A stretch of DNA of 64,000 nucleotides from Leucaena leucocephala (lineage: Eukaryota; Streptophyta; Magnoliopsida; Fabales; Fabaceae), in NCBI GenBank assembly GCA_037074615.1, contig CM073527.1:6598848-6662847 (forward strand). The letters are read 5' to 3'. The notes under the pieces were generated by a model that ran no database searches, was not told the origin of the DNA, and saw nothing but the letters and a program-made list of their open reading frames with translations. How positions within the stretch are numbered: the stretch's first letter is position 1; the number at the start of each line of letters is the position of its first letter. The position numbers were made by a program, and so were the translations under genes. Below, piece by piece: positions 25,573 to 36,126 of this stretch.

Positions 25573-26074
25573 AAAGTTTCTGGCATCAGGTAGGATACTT
25601 TCTAAACCCTAATCTTAAATAGTAACTAATTTGTTTAAGATATGGGTGCAATTCATGATGTGAGATATGTGGTATGTAATCTTTTAAATAGTTTGTATAT
25701 AGACATATATTGCTCTATTATATGAATATGTGTGTTTGAGAATTGTTGTGCATATCTATGATTGTGTTTTCCAATTATATAAAAAGGAAAGTAGAAGTTA
25801 TGGTTAATACGAGAAGAATAGTTAGACTAGAAATGGTAGAGTCCAAAAATAAGGTGACTAATAATCAAACTAGTGACCCAAGCATAGAGTAGAGCCTAAA
25901 ATGAGTATATAGCATGAGATTTTGGCATGGAACAAAAGGTTCTAGCCTAGTGATGCTCTGAATTAGTTAGAGGTTATAATTCTTAGTAAACCAAGTAGAA
26001 TGCTAAAAGTTTTAGAAGTCACAATAAGCTAGTGCCCTAGCCTTATAGCCTTATGAGATAGACTTCAAGGATAC
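25573..26074 (+). pseudogene. Start of a second gypsy internal region, gag start at 25,800
   Basis: A frame beginning MVNTRR at 25,800 has the classic start of plant gypsy Gag proteins and runs 30 codons to a stop at 25,890-25,892. The region is then cut by the inverted LTR at 26,075. With the LTR to its left, this forms an LTR-internal-LTR-internal array with element A. Confidence 0.6.
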
Positions 26075-27215
26075 TGTAAAATCCTAATTTTCTTACGTCT
26101 TAGGGACCAAACAGTAGCATTTGAAACCACTTTTAAGGTCATTGAAGTCAAATTACACAATCTGAAATTTTACTCTCCCGAGTATTGTTCACTGTGTAAA
26201 TTCCAGAGAAGTGACCTGACTTCAAAAAATCATAACTAATTCTAGAAAAATCAAAATGAAGTGGTTCAAATTGCTACATGAAGCTAACATAATAATATTT
26301 TAGGTAAAAATAACTCGTTGACCATGCCTTGACTCAGTCAGTGTCCCAAGTTTACTGTTCATCCTACTTTTTCCCTTATTTTAGCATTTTGGCCCCAACT
26401 TTACATAACATTTGTACTATCCAATCCCTAGCTTCTCTCCATGCTTCTTCAATCCTCTTCTAAGATACCTGTGGGATTGGGATTACATGGAAGGGGATCA
26501 GATTTCTAAGAAAATCTCAGTAGCAAACGGTACTAAACAATGCATGTATTAATGTGAATACTTGTGCTTGCTTGTGAAAGTGTTAACATTGCATAATGTG
26601 CATACTTCCATGTAACATATAAAATACAATTGGCCAAAATAATCATAGCAATAGAGCTTCATATATAAGCACATATGCAACACGATTCAACAAAGCCATA
26701 GCACATTAATCATAACATTCAATGCATACAAGTTTATGATAAGTTTACTACCTGACATATAGCCTTCCTCTAGCTTTTAGCCTTTTCTCTAAAATTCCTT
26801 CTTTTCATAGGTCAGAGCCTATACATAGCATAATAATATCTTTATTATTATATGGTATAGCTCTACTTAACTCATGCTTAACTTGGGGTAATATCTTTTA
26901 TCTGACAATCCCCTAACTTTCTTTCTATCTATGGCTAACCTTATCAAGAGATATATTTCTCTATTCTAACCATTAAGAACAATCCTCTAATTTATTAGAA
27001 AAGGGACTAGAATAACTTACTTACCTTATTCCTAAGCTCTACCAAGTCCTTAAGCTCCTTGGACTACTCCTAGCTCCACCAAAACTCCTCCTTTCTTTCT
27101 CTTCCTTCCTTTCTTTCACTCTTTCTCTTTTCTCTCTTCTTTCTCTTCTTTTTGCCATGCTTGACTATGAATGGATGACTCATATTAAATCACGATGAAT
27201 GGCTCATATTACTTA
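26075..27215 (-). mobile_element. Inverted gypsy LTR, truncated
   Basis: It starts TGTAAAATCCTAATTTTCTT at 26,075 and aligns with 49,986-51,380 and 2,867-4,260. It breaks off near 27,215, within the leader region around the AATCACGATGAATGGCTCA motif, so the 5' half of the LTR (about 1.4 kb) is missing. The breakpoint lies against the CACTA-like gene fragment. Confidence 0.8.
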
Positions 27216-27579
27216 TGAATTAAATGGAAAGCTCTTTAACAGTTGGCCTCTTGTTAGACCTGTGGCTCTTGGAGTCTGCAACATATAATTTGAAATTTAA
27301 TTACATATGAATTAAATATAAATACATTTTTGTATAAATAAAATATTTACCTTCGAACTCCACATCTAAGCAACCCTTACACCTTGGAACACTACGTGGC
27401 TTATTTTGGGCTTGTTGATCATCCTCCTCCTCTTGGAGCTGCTTACGCCCTAATCCTCATCCTCCTCGTGGGCCTACTGATCATAATAAGGAGTTAGAGC
27501 ATCTACTATGAAACTCAAGATTCCCTCCTTATTGAGATCATAGTCATCAATATTGATATCTGGTCCATGACTAGTACCA
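27216..27579 (-). pseudogene. CACTA-like transposon ORF fragment, downstream part
   Basis: On the minus strand an open segment ends at a good splice donor (exon end 27,351, GAAG/GTAAATA). A 75-bp intron to TTGCAG follows, with the next exon at 27,275 and below. Residues include HGPDINIDDYDLNKEGILSF, followed by an acidic/Gln-rich stretch and a basic segment, and a stop interrupts the frame. The layout resembles the N-terminal part of plant En/Spm (CACTA) ORFs, but I cannot name the family firmly. The upstream part of the same ORF lies at 31,073-31,160, beyond a solo LTR. Confidence 0.5.
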
Positions 27580-27889
27580 TCTCATATCTTAACTTTTCCC
27601 TATATATATAATATTGATAGAGAAAATAGGTTTGAAAAGGATTGTAACGATGATCACAAGGAATAATAAAGGTTAGATGAGTCTTAAAAGAAGAGAGTGA
27701 CTAAAATGAAAAGTTCAAAGTTTTTATAGTAAAAAATGAAAGTAGAAATAAACTTTGGGCCATTAAGGGTAATTATGAAAAGTTGAGGGCCAAAGTGTAA
27801 TTTTCAAAAGATCAATGGCCTAAATGAAAATTAGAAAAGATAAAATGCCAAAAGTGAAGGTAGAAACAAAAGTTGGTCCAAAAGGTGCA

Positions 27890-27990
27890 ATTACCAAAAG
27901 TTTAGAGACCTAAATACACTTAATCAAAAGTTTAGGGACCTAAATGCAATTAACCAAAAGTTTAGGGACCTAAATATAATTAAGAAAAAG
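27890..27990. repeat. LTR-internal 32-bp tandem repeats
   Basis: Three or more copies of a unit like AAAAGTTTAGGGACCTAAAT plus an A-rich tail occur in series, and more diverged copies extend back to about 27,770. The same unit occurs in one to three copies in the other LTRs (for example 42,360-42,470). Confidence 0.75.
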
Positions 27991-29008
27991 TTGAGCCGGA
28001 TAAGGCCCAAAAATGCCCAGAATCATATTAGTCCCAAATTTTACCAGTAGATAGACAAAATTATTCGGATCAGTTTAACGCAACACGGATTTTTGATTTG
28101 AGGTCCCGATTAATTGATATGAATTTCTGAAGTCAGGACGAATTATTACAATATTTTTCATACCTCAAAATCATATGAAACTTTACATTAAATTCCTATA
28201 TTTAATATAAGAATTTATAAAATTGATAGAGTCAGAAAAGGAATCATATAGAATTCTTATGGGATTTTATAGTGAAATAAAATACCCGATAAATACGATC
28301 TGAAGAGATTCCTTGGGAATTGTGCCATAAAGGTAATGGACCAATACTAAGGCCCAAATGGCATCCCAAGAGGCCCAATAAGGTGGTGAGATAGTTAATT
28401 GGGCTAGAGTCTTGAGCAACCTAGGAAAAGTGTAAAATTATGAAAATGCCCATAGGTGGCCAAATTGTACCAGTGATGGATAGAGGACATTTTGGTCATT
28501 TTGGACAGGTTAAAAACATGTAATATAGTATAAATATGATTATTTAGAGCTAGTATATTCCCTAATACAGTATAAAGAGCTGTGAAATGACAATTATACC
28601 CCTAAGGTCATTATAGTGCTAGACAGTAAACTAAGGGCATTTCAGTCATTTGTCAAGGGATCTGTAATTAAGTACTGACCCAGTACAAGAATGTCAATGG
28701 TAGGAAGAATCTGGATACTGGATTTAAGGTCAGAAAGCATATTATGAAATCTTAGAAAAATTAAATTTATAAAATAGTCTAGTTTTTGGGAAATCGGATT
28801 GAGCCAGTACCGTATTAGACTAGAATTTTTCCATAAATTTCTTCCTCTAGAAATGGCACCACCTAGCCTTATGAGTTTTCCCTTGGTGATGTCATGGATG
28901 ATGTCATAATTCTCTTTGTGAAAAAAGTTAAATCCAAGATTAAATGTGAGCCATTAGATCAAATAATGCACAAACTAATCTTGGCCATTGATTTTCCATA
29001 AGATTTTT

Positions 29009-29021
29009 CTATAAATACCCC
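29009..29021 (+). promoter_or_regulatory. LTR TATA box
   Basis: CTATAAATACCCC sits within the solo LTR and matches the other copies. Confidence 0.7.
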
Positions 29022-31072
29022 CTCAAATCTGAAGCAAACCATGAGTACAAGAACCCTTGGGGAAACTCTTGCAAAATGAAAATTCAAGCCAAGACAAAGA
29101 AGATTCAAGGTACCAAAGTTCAAGTAAGCTAGAGATTAAAGGTAAGCAATCTATCCTAGCTTATTTTCCTTTGATTTGGGAGCTTGAACTTAAGGTTTTC
29201 ATGGATGAAAGTTGAGTTTTCTCTAAGGTGTTGTGTTGTCCAAAAATGTTAGATGAAAGGAGAAAGAAGAAATTAAAGTTAGAAATATATGATTGAAGCT
29301 TAAACAAGCTAGTTAAGTGATTGGTTGTTGAATCAAGTTGATATTCTTGACTTTGCCATGGTTGAACCATTTCGGTTTGCACTTTTCATGATGGAAAAAA
29401 AATGGAATTTCAATGATTTAAGGCTTCCATTGAATTTATATGATGATTTTGTGTAGGATTAAATAGGTTTTGAACCTTGGAAGCATTGGAATTCCAAGTT
29501 ATATTTTTTGAGATTCTTCTCTATTACTATTCACTCACATGAACAGTGATTGGAATTTCATGATTTTTTTGCTTCCAATGGTTTTAAAATGAAAATTTGT
29601 GTGGGATAAAGTGGAGAAACAATTATGGGAAGCATTAGAATCAAAATGAGAATTTTTTAAAGAGAATAGGGTGTTATGTAATTCTGTATAGAACAGTGTA
29701 TAGGAGTTAGAATTTCATGATTCTAAGCTCATAAATGGGTTCAAAAGATGAAAATTGTGTGGGGTAAAGCCAAGACATCAATTGGTTCAAGGGCCAAGAT
29801 AATTAGCAAAGATTAGAGAAAGTTATGTTAGCAAAGAGTTTATCAAGGTTAATCTTGACATTGTTGGAGTTCATGGTCCTAATGAATTATGTGATGAATA
29901 TGAATGTGTTTGGGACCTTGAAACATCAAAGAAGATGGTTGGGAAGTGATTGATCGAAAGGCTTCATGGTTTGAAAGCTAGGGAGCAAGTGTAAAAGATC
30001 AAGAGAAAAGCTTAAGTGCAAGGTAGTGGACTTACCTCTTTATGTGCTTGATGTGATATGCTTATGTGTTGGCATGTATATGATATTTGAATGATGTTGT
30101 GACATGATAAATGATGTTGAATGTATTTTGAATAACATGATTTCCATGGCCATGCACTTTTATGCAAAAGTATATAGCATGATGACATATCACTAATTAA
30201 AGAAAATTTAATGAAATTACATATCATGCATTAGCATCCATCTTGCATATTTAAGTGGAAATGTTTGATACTGAGATTCCCTAGAACCCCACCTCCCATA
30301 ACTAGACAATTTAGGTCAAGCATGAAGGAAAAGGTATGCATAGAGAAGAGCTAAAGAATGGAAGAAAGGAAGTGGAATAATTGGGATCCTAGCATAGGCT
30401 ATGAATTATCCATGTATGTAAATGCCATGTAAGGTATCTATTTATATGATAAAATTGTATGAAATAATTATGGCATATGTACATGATGTATATGAATGCA
30501 TGAAAGGCAAAATAGATAGTTATACATGCTAAAACAATTATTGAAAGTGAAAGAAATGAAACTGAAATGATAAAAATGTAGATTCTGAAGCAGTTTTGTT
30601 GTGGCTTCAGTTTGACCTAGCAAATAAATGAATTAATCCACGAAATTTTATAAGCATATAGTAAACATCTATATATTTAAATTCATAGGTAACATGACTC
30701 ATTTGGATGTGTATATCAAGAGAAATGAATTTCCAAAGTTAAGAGATAGAATCTAAAATTTCTAGAATTTGCCATATGAACAGTAAAAAGTAACGATTTA
30801 ACAGTATCAACTAGAAATGTAAATGCCCATATTTATATTTTTCCCTTGAAGAAATATGAAATATCTTAAATTAGAAATTTGGATCACCTCCATATGATTT
30901 TTCTACAATTAGTTATGAATTTTTAAAGTTGGATTGTAAATTCAGAAATTACCAAGTGAACGTACCCGATAAATAAGTTTTAAAATTTTAATTTTTAGGC
31001 TAATGTAATGCTTCCACTAATCAAATATGCTTCCGAATATGTATTCTGAGGTAGTAAAAGTAGAATATTTCA

Positions 31073-31160
31073 TACCACCCTTAGAAGTACCAGTTGTAGA
31101 AATAGGATTATCAATGGGTGTGTCAAGATTAACTGGCTGCTTCTCGAGTCATTGACTCAT
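31073..31160 (-). pseudogene. CACTA-like transposon ORF fragment, upstream part
   Basis: Minus-strand frame with LEKQPVNLDTPIDNPISTTG, preceded by an acceptor-like ATATCAG at about 31,160 and an in-frame TGA. It joins in frame with 27,579 and below once the solo LTR is removed. The function is that of a transposon-encoded ORF; no host gene is implied. Confidence 0.5.
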
Positions 31161-31329
31161 CCTGATATAAAACATAAATAAAGAAAATAATATCAAATAA
31201 TATTAGTTTCAAAAATACAATAAATAAATCAATAGTAACCTATCAAATAATAATTTCAAAAATATAATAAAATAATTAAAATAAAAAATAACTTCAAAAA
31301 AAATATTCAGAGTTAAATTTAAATTCTTA

Positions 31330-31900
31330 TCTTAATTGTAGAGTACTCTATAAATCAGGATTCAGATTTGATGTATGTAGAGAATTTGGCAGAGCTTTAT
31401 CTCATAACTCATAAAAGTGAACATGGGAGCGGCACTGTGTATATATAGGGTTGAATTTTCTAGCAGTTTTGCCAAAATTGCTAAAAAATGCAACTCTAGG
31501 TGAACACCTCCTACCACATGTCATGACCCATCGGTAACCATTAACATTTCTAGCAATTTAAGAGACAACCGCTAGAAATTTTTTGCAACATTTCTAGTGA
31601 TTGTCCCCTAAACTGCTATAAATGCCAACCGCTAACCCTGCCACATGTCAAAAACATTAGAAATTGTCCATAACAGTTAGAAATATCCATGAATTTTCTA
31701 GTAGTTTGCAGAACCCTTAGAATTTATGTCGTTCTTTCACATTCTCTAATGGTATTTCTAATAGTTGGTACAAAACTACTAGAAATGTGGCCAAAGGGGT
31801 TAAAATTTTTAGTGGTTTAGATGAATTGCTACAAACTGACTGATACTAAAACAAATTCTTTCTTATATTGCTCTCTCTTGCTACTACCAAATATGTAGTG
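31330..31900. repeat. CACTA-type subterminal repeat region
   Basis: Short words related to TTTCTAG(C/T)(G/A)GTT and its complement AACCGCTAGAAA recur in both orientations (for example 31,451, 31,571, 31,626, 31,737 and 31,780). Such arrays lie next to CACTA transposon ends. It is on the 5' side of the minus-strand ORF fragment above, as expected. I did not find a convincing terminal CACTA motif. Confidence 0.55.
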
Positions 31901-32210
31901 TTGGAGCGATGTGAATTCCCTTCTTAATTTTTTCTCCAGTCTCCTTATCCATGGCCAATTTTCTTTGTTCTACAATGTAAAATTTTCATTTTTTTCCTAT
32001 TATAAGTTGTACTTTATAATCTTCCTACTTTATTAATATTATTTTGCCCCTTATTATATTATAAAAAAAGTTATCCATAGATTTGTTATTTTCAAACTTA
32101 TATCGTGATTTCTTAAAATAAAAATTAAATTACACGAACTTATCTTTTGTTGAAAATGTGAGAATCTCTCTTCCTTAAAATATGCATAAATTTCCTTTAA
32201 AAGTAAAAAT
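31901..32210. other. AT-rich intergenic sequence
   Basis: I see nothing recognisable in this stretch. Confidence 0.5.
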
Positions 32211-33066
32211 AAATGTTAATGTCATTTCTGTGATATTCAAGAAAATTAAGCCTGTGTAATTTATTTAACAAATATTAATAATCATTATTGACCAAGACTT
32301 AATCGACTCTACACAATAAAAAATAAATCTTCAGTACAGGACAATATAGCTTACGTTTAACAATAATTATAAAATTATTAGCGTAGATCCAAAAATACAA
32401 TAAAATAAATGTTAATGTCATTTCTGTGAAATTCAAGAAAATTAAGCCTGTGTAATTTATTTAACAAATATTAATAATCATTATTGACCAAGACTTCATG
32501 GACTCTACACAATAAAAATTAAGCCTGCGTAATTTATTTAACAAATATTAATAATCATTATTGACCAAAACTTCATCGATTCTACACAATAAAAAATAAA
32601 TCTTCAGTACAGGACAATATAGCTTACTTTTAACAATATTTACAAAATTATTAGCGTAAACATTTTTGTTTAAAAATAAAATAAAATAAATGTTAACGTC
32701 ATTTCTGTGAAATTCAAGAAAATTAAGCCTTTATAATTTATTTAACAAACATTCACAATCATTATTGACCACGACTTCATCGACTCTACACAATAAAAAA
32801 TAAATCTTCAGTACAGGGCAATATATCTTACTTTTAACAATAATTATAAAATTATTAGCGAAGACTCTTTTGCTTTAACAATAAAATAAATGTTAACGTC
32901 ATTTCCGTGTAATTCAAGAAAATTAAGGCTGTGTAATTTATTTAACAAATATTCACAATCGGTATTGACCAAGAATTCATCAACTCTACACAATAAAAAA
33001 ATAAATCTTCAGTACAGGGCAATATATCTTACTTTTTACAATAATTATAAAATTATTAGCGAAGAC
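32211..33066. repeat. Tandem array of about 195-bp units upstream of the BBE-like gene
   Basis: Units starting AAATGTTAA(T/C)GTCATTTC occur at 32,211, 32,407, 32,688 and 32,888. A shortened copy at about 32,520 has lost the unit start. Each carries TTATTGACCA(A/C)GACTT, CTCTACACAATAAAA and TCTTCAGTACAGG(A/G)CAATATA, ending AAATTATTAGCG. Copies are about 90% alike by eye. The last unit ends about 0.58 kb before the gene's start codon. Confidence 0.9.
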
Positions 33067-33366
33067 TTTTTTTTTATTGTGACAATATAACATACAAGAC
33101 CAACTAACTCTTTTCATCATCGTGATGCATCTTTTTCTTTTCTTCTTTGGCGGTTTGATACATGTTAATCTATAAACTTTGAATTAATTAATGAAATAAA
33201 ACTTTGCTTAACAGAATAGGCAACAATCGCGTGTTCCTTTTTCTTTTTAATTAATGAAACCAATCATACATTGCATATAATATTACAATATAATAAAGAA
33301 AAAATTTAGTAAAACTAAGGGGGGAAGAATAAAGCCTTGAAAATCATTTTTCATTATTGTGAAGAT

Positions 33367-33369
<3 letters not shown>

Positions 33370-33399
<30 letters not shown>
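33370..33399. repeat. (TA)n microsatellite
   Basis: About 14 TA dinucleotides lie in the upstream region of the BBE-like gene. Confidence 0.9.
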
Positions 33400-33401
<2 letters not shown>

Positions 33402-33595
33402 CTAGTGATATCTCGTTGGTAGACAAATCGTTGGGAATATAATCTTAATTAGACGTGAAATGGTATTAAATAATATTCCATGACCTCGTAATTTAAACTT
33501 AAACTCCTCAACTAAATCAATTTATATCTTAAAGATGACACTTTTCTTAGCTCAATTAGACGTAATCACCGCTATAATGTCTCCGAAATTTTGTG

Positions 33596-33602
33596 TATAT
33601 AA
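33596..33602 (+). promoter_or_regulatory. TATA box of the BBE-like gene
   Basis: TATATAA ends 42 bases before the preferred start codon at 33,645. Plant transcription usually starts about 30 bases after the TATA box. That would be near 33,625-33,632, at or just past an earlier ATG at 33,624. Confidence 0.7.
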
Positions 33603-33644
33603 GCCAACATAAAGCTGTGTTTTATGCACACAAGTACTAAAATC

Positions 33645-35258
33645 ATGGAGTCGTCTCCAAGGTTGCTATTATTGCTGACTTCTATGTTTGTGTTACTTTC
33701 AGTTTCATCGAGTTCCTCGTCACTTCTTCCAATTGCATTACGTTTCACTAAATGTCTTGAAGAAAATTCTCAGGATCCAATCCCATTTTCCACCACGTTT
33801 TTCACACCCGAGAAGAATGCTTCTTCTTTCACTTCAATCCTTCGATCCACGACTCAAAATTTGAGGTACTTGGTGCCTTCAATGCCAAAACCCGATTTCA
33901 TATTTACTCCATTAAAGGATTCTCATGCACAAGCTGCCGTCATTTGTGCAAAGAAGATCAAAATCCACATGAGGGTACGCAGTGGAGGTCATGACTATGA
34001 GGGCCTTTCCTTTGTATCTCTTATAGAGAAGCCATTCATGGTCTTAGATCTTAACAAGCTTCGTGCCATCCATGTCGATATCGAACGAAACACCGCATGG
34101 GTTCAAGCCGGCGCTACCAATGGAGAAGTTTACTACAGAATTTCTGAGAAAAGTCAAGTCCATGGTTTCCCAGCAGGCATTTGCACAAGTTTAGGCATGG
34201 GTGGTCACGTTACAGGAGCTGGATATGGCTCAATGATGAGAAAGTATGGCCTCGCTGCTGATAACGTCATCGACGCACGGATCATCGATGCTGATGGAAA
34301 GATTCTTGATAGAGCAGCCATGGGAGAAGACTTATTTTGGGCAAGTAGAGGAGGAGGTGGTGGAAGCTTCGGGATAATTCTATGGTGGAAAATCAAGCTT
34401 GTTCAAGTTCCACCTACAGTGACAGTTTTTACTGTTGCTAAAACCTTGGACCAAAATTCAAACAAGATTCTCTCTAAATGGCAGCAAGTAGCACCAAACA
34501 TGGATGAGAATCTGTTCCTCAGAGTTCTAATTTCAGTGGTAAATTCCAGTGTTGCAGGAAAAAGAACCATCCAATTTGCATATAACGGTCATTTCCTTGG
34601 TGGGGCCCATGAGCTTCTCCAATTGATGAACAAAACTTTTCCAGAATTGGGTTTAACCAGAAATGACTGTTTGGAAACAAGTTGGATCAAATCCATACTT
34701 TATATTTCTGGCACTACAAACACAACGTCCCCAGATATTCTTCTCCAACGGATACAACCTCCGAAGGCATACTTCAAGGCGAAGTCAGATTTCGTGAGGC
34801 GAGCAATTCCAGAATCCGCAATGGATTCTATATGGAATATTCTTTTCGAAGAAGATGCACCTGTGATGATTTGGAATCCATATGGAGCAATGATGAGCAG
34901 AATCTCAGAGTCAGAAATTCCATTTCCACATAGAAATGGAACACTCTTCATGATACAACACATAACTGCGTGGCAAGATGGAGAGAAGAGCACAGAAAGA
35001 CATATGAATTGGATTAGAAGATTATATGACTTCATGGCTCCTTATGCTTCAAGTTTACCAAGGGAAGCATATGTGAATTACAGAGACCTTGATTTGGGGA
35101 TGAACCAATTCAATAATAGTAAAAGCTTCTTGAGGTCAAGCACTTGGGGATTCAAGTACTTTAAGGATAATTTTATAAGGTTGGTGAAGGTGAAGACTAA
35201 AGTTGATCCAAATAATTTCTTCAGGCACGAACAGAGCATCCCTCCATTGCCAATTTAG
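33645..35258 (+). CDS. Berberine bridge enzyme-like FAD-linked oxidoreductase, secreted
   Basis: A single uninterrupted exon encodes 537 residues, the family's usual length. I prefer the ATG at 33,645 (context AATCATGG) over the in-frame ATG seven codons upstream, which sits at the likely transcription start in poor context. Residues 1-28 form a signal peptide (Leu-rich core, then a Ser run), so the protein enters the secretory pathway. An FAD-binding PCMH domain (about 70-250) carries both flavin anchors: His116 in RSGGHDYEG and Cys180 in FPAGICTSLGMGGH. Cys37 and Cys101 match the conserved disulfide. The substrate domain follows, with FPHRNGTLF (about 427), NYRDLDLG (478-485) and the C-terminal BBE motif NFFRHEQSIPP. 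Six N-glycosylation sequons are visible (58, 300, 329, 359, 431, 490). Relatives oxidise alkaloids, monolignols, oligosaccharides or cannabinoid precursors; the substrate here cannot be read from sequence. Against AtBBE15, Tyr118, Tyr194, Gln438 and Tyr479 are kept, but Met436 replaces Lys. Confidence 0.96.
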   Translation: MESSPRLLLLLTSMFVLLSVSSSSSSLLPIALRFTKCLEENSQDPIPFSTTFFTPEKNASSFTSILRSTTQNLRYLVPSMPKPDFIFTPLKDSHAQAAVICAKKIKIHMRVRSGGHDYEGLSFVSLIEKPFMVLDLNKLRAIHVDIERNTAWVQAGATNGEVYYRISEKSQVHGFPAGICTSLGMGGHVTGAGYGSMMRKYGLAADNVIDARIIDADGKILDRAAMGEDLFWASRGGGGGSFGIILWWKIKLVQVPPTVTVFTVAKTLDQNSNKILSKWQQVAPNMDENLFLRVLISVVNSSVAGKRTIQFAYNGHFLGGAHELLQLMNKTFPELGLTRNDCLETSWIKSILYISGTTNTTSPDILLQRIQPPKAYFKAKSDFVRRAIPESAMDSIWNILFEEDAPVMIWNPYGAMMSRISESEIPFPHRNGTLFMIQHITAWQDGEKSTERHMNWIRRLYDFMAPYASSLPREAYVNYRDLDLGMNQFNNSKSFLRSSTWGFKYFKDNFIRLVKVKTKVDPNNFFRHEQSIPPLPI

Positions 35259-36032
35259 GAAGTATAAAATTGTTATGCATGATAATTTATATGCTTGTGT
35301 TTGTTTGTAAGTTCTAAATTGAAATTCCATGCATACATACATGTAAGATCCAAATAAGTGTGCAAAATTTCATCTTGGTGTTCTGAAATGTTATATGAAT
35401 GTGAGACCATTGGTGAATCCAATTTTCTAGTAGATAATTTTAATGATGATACTTAATAGGTGACTTTTTTACATAGATTAAAAAAATAAAATAAATCAGT
35501 GAATTATAATTAAATCTAACCCCTCAAGATATATTCATATTATATACTTTTTAATCTATATAAATTAGTCAACTATTTTTTATATTAATTATGATTAACT
35601 AATGTTTATAGCTTCCTTAATCTATTTAAAAAAATCAACTAGCTTTTATATTAAAGATTTGGGGTAGTATTATATTATAAAAGAGAGTTTATATATTGCA
35701 ATGACAAAAGCACACTTTGTGCCCTTAATTTTACACTTTTTGGTCCCTTAATTATACACTTATTTCACATTTTTAGCACAAATGATTATGTTTACAGAAA
35801 ATATTTTTAGATGCCGGCATGTATCAATCTTCATAGTCAACTCATTAAAATCAGGATTTATTTATTAATCCTATATATATTTTCTCAATGTTGTGTCGTC
35901 CGTGGGAATGGTTAACTTTTATGCTCTAACAGAACAAATATATAGTTATAAATCCAAAAAAAAAAGTAAGTAGTATAGTCATAAATTCATGACACGTTTA
36001 AAAATAATTTTACAAATTAGTTAAATAATCGC
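35259..36032. other. 3' flank of the BBE-like gene
   Basis: AT-rich sequence. It should contain the 3' UTR, but I saw no canonical AATAAA near the stop; AAATAAG at about 35,353 is the nearest candidate. I see no other gene. Confidence 0.5.
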
Positions 36033-36126
36033 AAGGTCAACTAACTTGTTCAGCATTGTATTGCATGTTGATCTATACACTTTCAATTAATTAATATAAT
36101 CAAGATCCATAAGACTTAACATAATT
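36033..36126 (+). repeat. Diverged copy of the BBE gene's upstream sequence
   Basis: It matches 33,098-33,215: (A/G)(G/C)(A/T)C(C/A)AACTAACT, then ATG(C/T)ATGTT(A/G)ATCTATA and TTTNAATTAATTAAT, ending CTTAACA. One gap of about 45 bp separates the matching blocks. The sequence just before it (AAATTAGTTAAATAATCGCAAG) also resembles the end of the 195-bp repeat unit. Confidence 0.6.

Larger units (their letters stand above)
27580..31072 (+). mobile_element. Solo gypsy LTR with 5-bp target duplication TACCA
   Basis: The LTR runs from TCTCATATCTT (consensus TGTCATATCC) to ATATTTCA. TACCA occurs on both sides (27,575-27,579 and 31,073-31,077). No internal retroviral sequence remains, so it is a recombination product. 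It carries CTATAAATACCCC at 29,009-29,021 and 32-bp internal repeats at about 27,890-27,990. Removing the LTR and one TACCA leaves the flanking minus-strand ORF in frame across the junction, which supports the boundaries. Confidence 0.88.

Noticed and set aside
33624..33644. Upstream in-frame ATG of the BBE-like gene
   Set aside because: Too close to the TATA box, poor context, and it would place seven residues before the signal peptide.
34205..34396. Minus-strand frames at 34,205-34,396 and 34,700-35,035
   Set aside because: Antisense shadows of the BBE-like gene.
33645..35258. The idea that this is a cannabinoid synthase or the alkaloid enzyme BBE itself
   Set aside because: It shares the fold and flavin anchors, but the substrate-side residues line up better with AtBBE15-type proteins. 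Substrate cannot be assigned from sequence alone.
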